NCBI GenBank assembly: GCA_903862955.1
Contig: CAIPAH010000015.1
Coordinates: forward strand, 1 to 36,748
From: an uncultured Opitutia bacterium
GTDB taxonomy: Bacteria; Verrucomicrobiota; Verrucomicrobiia; Opitutales; Opitutaceae
Direction: 5' to 3'
DNA length: 36,748 nt
Shown here one piece after another: positions 32,350 to 36,748 of this stretch (its first letter is position 1; each line of letters starts with the position of its first letter). The notes below the pieces were generated by a model. It worked only from the letters and a program-made list of their open reading frames with translations. It was not told the origin of the DNA and did not search any database. Made by a program: the position numbers and the translations under genes.

Positions 32350-33201
32350 ATGAAGTTTTCCCGGGCTGATGCCGATGTGTTTGTGCCGGATGGTGGTGAT
32401 GTGGCGAAGGCGCTGGCGCGCACGACGCACCTGTGCGTGATCGCGCACCAGGACGACATCGAGATCAACGCCTACCCGGCGGTGGCGGAGTGTTACGGCC
32501 GGACGGATCGGTTTTTCACCGGCGTGACGGTGACCAATGGCGCCGGTTCGCCGCGCGCGGGTAAATACGCTTCGATTACGGATGCCCAGATGATGGACGT
32601 GCGCCGCGAGGAACAGCGGGCGGCGGCCCGGCTGGGCAAATACAACCTGCAGCTGCAGCTCGCGCATCCGAGTGCGGACGTGAAGAAGTCCGGCCACGCG
32701 GGTGTGGCGGCGGATTTGAAGGCGATTTTCGCGGGGTGCCGTCCGAGCGTGGTTTACCTCCACCAGCCCTGCGACAAGCACGACACGCACGTGGCCGTGC
32801 TGCTGCGCAGCCTCGAGGCGCTCCGCTCGCTGCCGCGCGCGGACCGGCCGAAGCGGGTGGTGGGCGTCGAGGCGTGGCGCGGGCTGGACTGGCTGATGGA
32901 CAACGAAAAAGTCCCGCTCGATTGCGCGGCGCACCCGGAGCTGGCGCTGAAGATCATGCAGGTGTTCGACTCCCAGATCGCCGGCGGCAAGCGCTACGAC
33001 CTCGCGGCCATCGGCCGGCGGCAGGCCAACGCGACCTTCCACACCTCGCATGCGACGGACAAGTTCACCGAAATTGCCTGGGCGATGGACCTGACGCCGT
33101 TGGTGACGAACGAGAAGCTGAGCGTTGAGGAGTTCACGCTTGGGACGATCGACCGGCTCCGGGCGGATGTGATCGCGAGGCTGGCGAGGCTGGGTGGCTG
33201 A
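32350..33201 (+). CDS. PIG-L/LmbE-family deacetylase
   Basis: 283 residues. Zinc motifs: CVIAHQDDIEI (29-39; His33, Asp35, Asp36) and YLHQPCDKHDTHVAV (136-150; His138, His144, His147), the HxxDD and HxxDxHxxH pattern of the family. The proteins remove the N-acetyl group from GlcNAc-type sugars or related amides. The neighbour genes (GH116, NahK-type kinase) make an amino-sugar substrate likely. A hairpin terminator candidate follows at 33332. Confidence 0.9.
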   Translation: MKFSRADADVFVPDGGDVAKALARTTHLCVIAHQDDIEINAYPAVAECYGRTDRFFTGVTVTNGAGSPRAGKYASITDAQMMDVRREEQRAAARLGKYNLQLQLAHPSADVKKSGHAGVAADLKAIFAGCRPSVVYLHQPCDKHDTHVAVLLRSLEALRSLPRADRPKRVVGVEAWRGLDWLMDNEKVPLDCAAHPELALKIMQVFDSQIAGGKRYDLAAIGRRQANATFHTSHATDKFTEIAWAMDLTPLVTNEKLSVEEFTLGTIDRLRADVIARLARLGG

Positions 33202-33203
33202 TT

Positions 33204-33295
33204 TTTGCCACAAAAAGGCGCAAGAGGGCGCAAGAAGCCAAACCTCACGCCGTCGAAGGAGTCTGGCTGCGCCTTTTGCGCCTTTTCGCGGCCAA
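33204..33295. repeat. Inverted repeat, GGCCACAAAAAGGCGC family
   Basis: Left arm 33204-33240 (TTTGCCACAAAAAGGCGCAA onward, with a second GGCGCAAG) pairs with right arm 33263-33295 (TGGCTGCGCCTTTTGCGCCT onward). It is a third variant of the family at 13311 and 14594, placed 3 nt after the PIG-L stop. Confidence 0.85.
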
Positions 33296-33331
33296 ATCGG
33301 CTGGCGGCTACGACTTCCTGTCCCGACGCGC

Positions 33332-33354
33332 GACGCCCCATCGGGGTGTCTTTT
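33332..33354 (+). terminator. Rho-independent terminator candidate downstream of the PIG-L gene
   Basis: GACGCCCC-ATC-GGGGTGTC (33332-33350) is an 8-bp stem with one G-U pair and a 3-nt loop, followed by TTTT. It is oriented for the plus strand and would end the transcript that includes GH116, the kinase and the deacetylase. Confidence 0.6.
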
Positions 33355-33461
33355 AAGGCAATAATCAGCTTCACAAGAACGTGCCAAGTCACTGATCAAA
33401 GCCATGTTCCGTAAAGAGTTTGCGATGATCGACCTCGGCGGTCAGTCTGCTTATTCGCGCC

Positions 33462-34796
33462 ATGCTGAGTTTTCCCGTTGAAATCCTGATCGTCTGTGCC
33501 CTCGTGCTTGCCAACGGCCTTCTGGCCATGGCGGAGACGGCGGTCGTGTCGGCGCGGAAGTCGCGGTTGCGTGAGCTGGCCAAGGACAATGCCGGCGCGG
33601 CGAAGGCGCTGGAGCTAACGGAGCATCCGACGCGGTTTCTGGCGCTCGTGCAGTTCTGGCTGACGCTTTCCGGCATGATTGCGGGTGTACTGGCCGGGGC
33701 GAAGGTAGCGGGCCAGTTGACGGAGCAATTTCTGCGCGTGGAGTGGCTCGGGCCGTATGCGGGGGCGCTGGCTTTCGTGTGCGTGACGCTCGGTTTGTCG
33801 GCCTTCATGCTCCTGTTCGGCGAGCTCGTGCCGAAGCGCATCGGCCGCGCGCATCCGGAGAAAGTGGCGTCGCTGCTCGCGGGATCCATGCGCGGGCTGG
33901 CCTGGCTGGCAGCGCCGTTCCTGCGGATGATGGAATTGGCGACGGACGGCCTCACGAAGCTGATCCGGCTCCGCACGCGTCCGCCGGAGGAAACCATGGG
34001 CGACGACGAAGTGCGCGCACTGGTGGAGCAGGGCCTGCATGCGGGCGTGTTTCAGCGCGCGGAGCAGCAGATGGTCGAGGGCGTGCTGGCGCTGGACAAC
34101 CTGCCCGTGACCGCGCTGATGACGCCGCGGCCGAAGATCGTGTTTCTCAACCTCGACGACCCCGAGGAGGTCAACTGGCGCAAGATCGTCACCAGCGGCC
34201 ACTCGTATTTTCCCGTCTACCAGACGAACCGGGACCAGATCGTGGGCATGGTGCCGGTGAAAGCGCTGTGGGCGCACGCGGCGATCGGGCTGCCGACGAC
34301 GCTGAAGAACCTGCTGCTGCCGCCGCTGATCGTGACCGACACCTTGACGGCGATCCAGCTGCTCGAGCAGTTCAAGAAATCCGGCAAGCACATCGCCGTG
34401 GTCACGGACGAATTTGGCGCGGTGCAGGGCCTGGTGACGCTGATCGACGTGCTTGAGGCGATCGTGGGCGACCTGCCGGAGCCGGGCCAGCGCAACCAGC
34501 CCGAGGCGAAACGGCGCGAGGACGGCTCGTGGCTCGTCGACGCGACGCTGGCGACGAGCGAGTTGAAGAAGCTGCTCGGAGTGACGTCGGACCTGCCGCA
34601 TGAGGACGAAGCGGAGTTCCAGACACTGGGCGGTTTCGTCATGACGCAATTCGGCCGCATTCCGGCGGCCGGCGATCACTTCGACTGGGCGGGCTGGCGG
34701 TTTGAGGTGATCGACATGGATCGCCGCCGCGTGGACAAGGTGCTGGTGGGCAAGACCCCGCCATCGTCACCGGCGATCGAGCAGGCTTCGGCGTGA
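33462..34796 (+). CDS. CNNM/CorC-type membrane protein (DUF21 plus CBS domains, HlyC/CorC family)
   Basis: 444 residues. N-terminal DUF21 region with three or four membrane helices and the typical LANGLLAMAETAVVSARKSRL segment (16-36) and GELVPKRIGRAHPEKVA (123-139). Two CBS repeats follow (about 205-330; LMTPRPKIVFLNLDD, GHSYFPVYQ, HIAVVTDEFGAVQGLVTLIDVLEAIVGD), then a CorC/HlyC-type C-terminal domain (about 355-435). These proteins are Mg2+/cation transport or sensing proteins at the inner membrane. It starts 6 nt before the end-of-gene gap to the DUF3667 gene, with which it may share a transcript. Confidence 0.92.
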   Translation: MLSFPVEILIVCALVLANGLLAMAETAVVSARKSRLRELAKDNAGAAKALELTEHPTRFLALVQFWLTLSGMIAGVLAGAKVAGQLTEQFLRVEWLGPYAGALAFVCVTLGLSAFMLLFGELVPKRIGRAHPEKVASLLAGSMRGLAWLAAPFLRMMELATDGLTKLIRLRTRPPEETMGDDEVRALVEQGLHAGVFQRAEQQMVEGVLALDNLPVTALMTPRPKIVFLNLDDPEEVNWRKIVTSGHSYFPVYQTNRDQIVGMVPVKALWAHAAIGLPTTLKNLLLPPLIVTDTLTAIQLLEQFKKSGKHIAVVTDEFGAVQGLVTLIDVLEAIVGDLPEPGQRNQPEAKRREDGSWLVDATLATSELKKLLGVTSDLPHEDEAEFQTLGGFVMTQFGRIPAAGDHFDWAGWRFEVIDMDRRRVDKVLVGKTPPSSPAIEQASA

Positions 34797-34802
34797 GGGG
34801 GC

Positions 34803-35666
34803 ATGACCACGCCCGCCAACGACGCCCCCGGCCAGTGCGTGACGTGCGGCGCACCGGTCGCCGGAAAATTTTGTGCGGCTTGCGGTGAGAAACGGCCCGG
34901 CCCCGACGATTACCGGCTCGAGCATTTCGCCGACGAAGCCGTGGAGTCATTCACCCATGCGGATGGAAAGGTTTTTCGCTCGTTCTGGCTATTGTTGAGC
35001 AAGCCCGGCCGGCTGACGGCGGATTATCTGCGCGGGCGGCGCAAACCTTACCTCAAACCACTGGCGCTGTTCCTGGTGGCGAACACGGTCTTCTTCCTGG
35101 CGCTGCCGTTGCTCGGATGGAACACGCTCACGACCCCGCTGCAGATTCACCTGCACAACGAACTCTACAGCCCGCTGGCCCGCGCGGTGTTTGAGCGGCG
35201 ATTTGCCGCGGGCACGGAGCCGGCGGCGGACTATGTGCGGGAGTTCAATCACCATGGCGCGCTGCTGGCCAAGAGTCTCGTGATCGTGATGGTGCCACTG
35301 TTTGCACTGCTGGTTTGGGCCTGCTTCGCCCGGACCCGGCGGCATTACCTCGAGCACGTGGTCTTCGCGCTGCACTTCTATGCCTTCTGGCTGCTCTACC
35401 TCATTGCGAGCCTGGGACTGACCAACGGCGCGCTGCGGTTGATCGTGGCGGCGGGCGGACGGCCCAGTGACATGGCCATCGACAACACGATCAGCCTGCT
35501 GGGGCTCGGGATCGTCACATGCTTTCTCTATTGCGCAGTCAGAGCAGTCTACGGCGGCACCCGGCGGGCGTCACTGGCGAAAGCACTCATCCTCGCGGCC
35601 AGCGTGGTCGCGATCGTCCAGGTCTACCGGTGCTTCCTGTTTTTCGTGACTTATTGGACGGCGTGA
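34803..35666 (+). CDS. DUF3667-like membrane protein with N-terminal zinc ribbon
   Basis: 287 residues. CVTCGAPVAGKFCAACGEKRP (12-32) is a CxxC...CxxC zinc ribbon, followed by LEHFADEAVESFTHADGKVFRSFWLLLSKPG and the YLRGRRKPYLKPLALFLVAN block that defines DUF3667. Five or so hydrophobic helices make up the remainder (e.g. about 90-108, 157-175, 187-208, 225-240). Role unknown; members are inner-membrane proteins, commonly near cell-envelope genes. It starts 6 nt after the CNNM gene, after a GAGGGGG ribosome-site-like run. Confidence 0.88.
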   Translation: MTTPANDAPGQCVTCGAPVAGKFCAACGEKRPGPDDYRLEHFADEAVESFTHADGKVFRSFWLLLSKPGRLTADYLRGRRKPYLKPLALFLVANTVFFLALPLLGWNTLTTPLQIHLHNELYSPLARAVFERRFAAGTEPAADYVREFNHHGALLAKSLVIVMVPLFALLVWACFARTRRHYLEHVVFALHFYAFWLLYLIASLGLTNGALRLIVAAGGRPSDMAIDNTISLLGLGIVTCFLYCAVRAVYGGTRRASLAKALILAASVVAIVQVYRCFLFFVTYWTA

Positions 35667-35741
35667 CGGCCCGGCCGGTGCGAATAACTTGTCCGCAACG
35701 CGGCGTTGCCTTTCAGTCCGGTGCCACTGACGTTTCGCGCA

Positions 35742-35947
35742 TGGCGGACTCATGCAAGATGCCTTCACCGGAAAAATCACCCGCATCCAAGGCCGCGCCC
35801 TCCCGGACGCGGACAGCCGGGCCGCTCTTCAACACGATCACGAGCGACGACTGGAAGCGCTCGCTCGCCTCGGCGCGGCAGCAGCCGAATGCGATCTCCG
35901 CGCAGATTCGGACCGCGATCTCTTCGTCCTCGAAGAAGACGAAGTAA
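35742..35947 (+). CDS. Small hypothetical protein overlapping the kinase-like gene start
   Basis: 68 codons from ATG at 35742 (MADSCKMPSP...) ending SSSSKKTK. Its third codon positions are about 85% G/C by my count, while the overlapping kinase-like frame in the same stretch is only about 60%, so the small frame looks like the true coding frame here. The product is basic and Ser/Lys-rich at the C-terminus. I do not recognise a family. Confidence 0.45.
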
Positions 35948-36684
35948 GCCTGCTGGAAGCCGCGGGCGACCCGTGGGCGGCGCTGGGCCAAGCCATTCGC
36001 GAATGGCGCGCGCTTTTGCCGCTGCGCCGGCTGGAGGATTTTGGCTTCCTAGCTGCCGCGGAGAATCCGCTCGAGGAGGCGAACCCGCGGCTGCGGCGCA
36101 TCGGGGGTGGCGTGGAGGCCTGGGCGTTTGCGTCGGAGGCGGACGGCTCGGTGTATAAATTTTACCTGCCCCGGGAAGAGAAGCGGATCGGCAGCGTGTT
36201 TGGATTTCACCCAGGCGAGGAAACTGCGCTGCGCGCCGAGGCACGGCTCGGCGACTATCGGGGACTGTTGGAAAAGCTCCTGCTCATCCATGCGCTGGGC
36301 GGCATGGCGACGGAGGTGGTTGCGGTGACACCGGAGGGCATCGTGGTTGCGAAGCAGGCGCTCGGGGAACCGCTGCCGCAGGGCGATGACATGTCGCAAT
36401 CGCTGCCGCCCGGGCTGATCGAGATCCCCTCGCGCTTCGTGCGCGCGAACCGGGATCATCCGCGGCTGTTGTTTTTCGGTGGGCGGGCGTGGCTCGTGGC
36501 CGACCTGCACGCCCGGAATTTTGTGCGGTGTGTCGACGGCGGGCTGCGGGTGATCGACCTCGTGGCGGCGCCGTGGCCGGAGATGTCCACGGCCAGCCAA
36601 TCGCTGATCGCTGATTGGCTCGCCCGGGTCCGGCACGATCCGTGCGCCTCGGTGTTGCCCGGCGCGAGCGACGACGAGCTGTGA
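35752..36684 (+). CDS. Kinase-like protein of the polyvalent-protein type
   Basis: Up to 310 residues. From about residue 80 the sequence reads EDFGFLAAAENPLEEANPRL, RIGGGVEAWAFASEADGSVYKFY (nucleotide-binding-loop-like and an exposed Lys), GGMATEVVAVTPEGIVVAKQ (hinge-like), AWLVADLHARNFVR (catalytic-loop-like Asp and Asn) and LRVIDLVAAPW (metal Asp). This is the pattern of the Ser/Thr/Tyr-kinase-like domain found in phage and mobile-element polyvalent proteins. The first ~65 codons lie in a region where another frame has the coding bias, so the true start may be further downstream (no ATG/GTG until TTG at 36016). Substrate unknown. Confidence 0.62.
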   Translation: MQDAFTGKITRIQGRALPDADSRAALQHDHERRLEALARLGAAAAECDLRADSDRDLFVLEEDEVSLLEAAGDPWAALGQAIREWRALLPLRRLEDFGFLAAAENPLEEANPRLRRIGGGVEAWAFASEADGSVYKFYLPREEKRIGSVFGFHPGEETALRAEARLGDYRGLLEKLLLIHALGGMATEVVAVTPEGIVVAKQALGEPLPQGDDMSQSLPPGLIEIPSRFVRANRDHPRLLFFGGRAWLVADLHARNFVRCVDGGLRVIDLVAAPWPEMSTASQSLIADWLARVRHDPCASVLPGASDDEL

Positions 36685-36748
36685 AAGTAGCGCAGGCGTC
36701 CCCGCCTGCATCATCTGCACTGCAGGCGGGGACGCCTGCGCTACTTCA
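36682..36748. repeat. Long inverted repeat at the end of the kinase-like gene
   Basis: Left arm 36682-36710 begins TGAAAGTAGCGCAGGCGTCC and includes the stop codon of the gene; right arm 36721-36748 is its reverse complement apart from one extra A. A 10-nt loop lies between. Both arms hold the CAGGCGTCCCCGCCTG core, itself nearly palindromic. The window ends at the last base of the arm. Confidence 0.92.

Noticed and set aside
1-36748. tRNA, rRNA, riboswitch or integrase-type genes
   Set aside because: I found no cloverleaf, rRNA segment, known riboswitch consensus, or transposase/integrase reading frame. The palindromes are the only mobile-like signal.

Overview
The window is GC-rich (many stretches above 60-65% G+C, strong G/C third-codon bias) and looks like a chromosomal segment of a free-living, glycan-degrading bacterium. 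The mix of genes fits Verrucomicrobiota, most likely an Opitutaceae-like lineage: cytoplasmic-looking GH36, GH38, GH116 and heparinase-type enzymes, Gfo/Idh dehydrogenases, a NahK-type sugar kinase, and frequent long palindromic intergenic repeats. That placement is an inference from content; no rRNA, tRNA or marker gene is present to prove it.

Layout. (1) 1-6781, mostly minus strand: a glycan sulfation and export block. It holds a Wzt-like ABC ATPase with a C-terminal glycan-binding region, a family-2-like sulfotransferase, a GT25-type glycosyltransferase fused to a sulfotransferase, a third sulfotransferase, and the start of a coiled-coil protein built of exact 70-residue repeats that runs off the left edge. 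A lower-GC acyltransferase gene is inserted in the opposite direction. (2) 6991-9743: unrelated small genes (PNPOx-like flavoprotein, two small membrane proteins, L-asparaginase). (3) 9845-19259: a sugar-catabolic island of two plus-strand and three minus-strand genes plus a divergent heparinase-like gene. (4) 19353-24054, minus strand: small accessory proteins (DUF1801, NTF2-like, TMEM175 channel, cupin, isochorismatase-like hydrolase, CPBP protease) and a membrane protein whose soluble domain looks like an archaemetzincin that has lost its zinc ligands. (5) 24093-33201: a second glycan block with GH38 alpha-mannosidase, and divergently an NDP-sugar pyrophosphorylase-like protein, GH116, a NahK-type anomeric kinase and a PIG-L deacetylase. 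(6) 33462-36684: a CNNM/CorC-type membrane protein, a DUF3667 protein and a kinase-like protein with an ambiguous start.

How the genes work together. The enzymes of blocks 3 and 5 lack visible signal peptides and no transporter or transcription factor is present, so the model is uptake of oligosaccharides by a system encoded elsewhere, intracellular hydrolysis, 1-phosphorylation of the released (amino)sugar and conversion to an NDP-sugar. Block 1 would use sugars and PAPS to build and export a sulfated surface glycan.

The most unusual signals are the palindromes. At least four sequence families of long inverted repeats lie between genes, and two further palindromes of the same build lie in frame inside the GH38 coding sequence, adding linker-like residues next to conserved motifs. 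No gene-free stretch exceeds 300 bases; gaps of 150-275 bases (for example 1866-2070, 6782-6990, 7516-7744, 22881-23154, 33202-33461) hold only the repeats and hairpins listed, or nothing I recognise.
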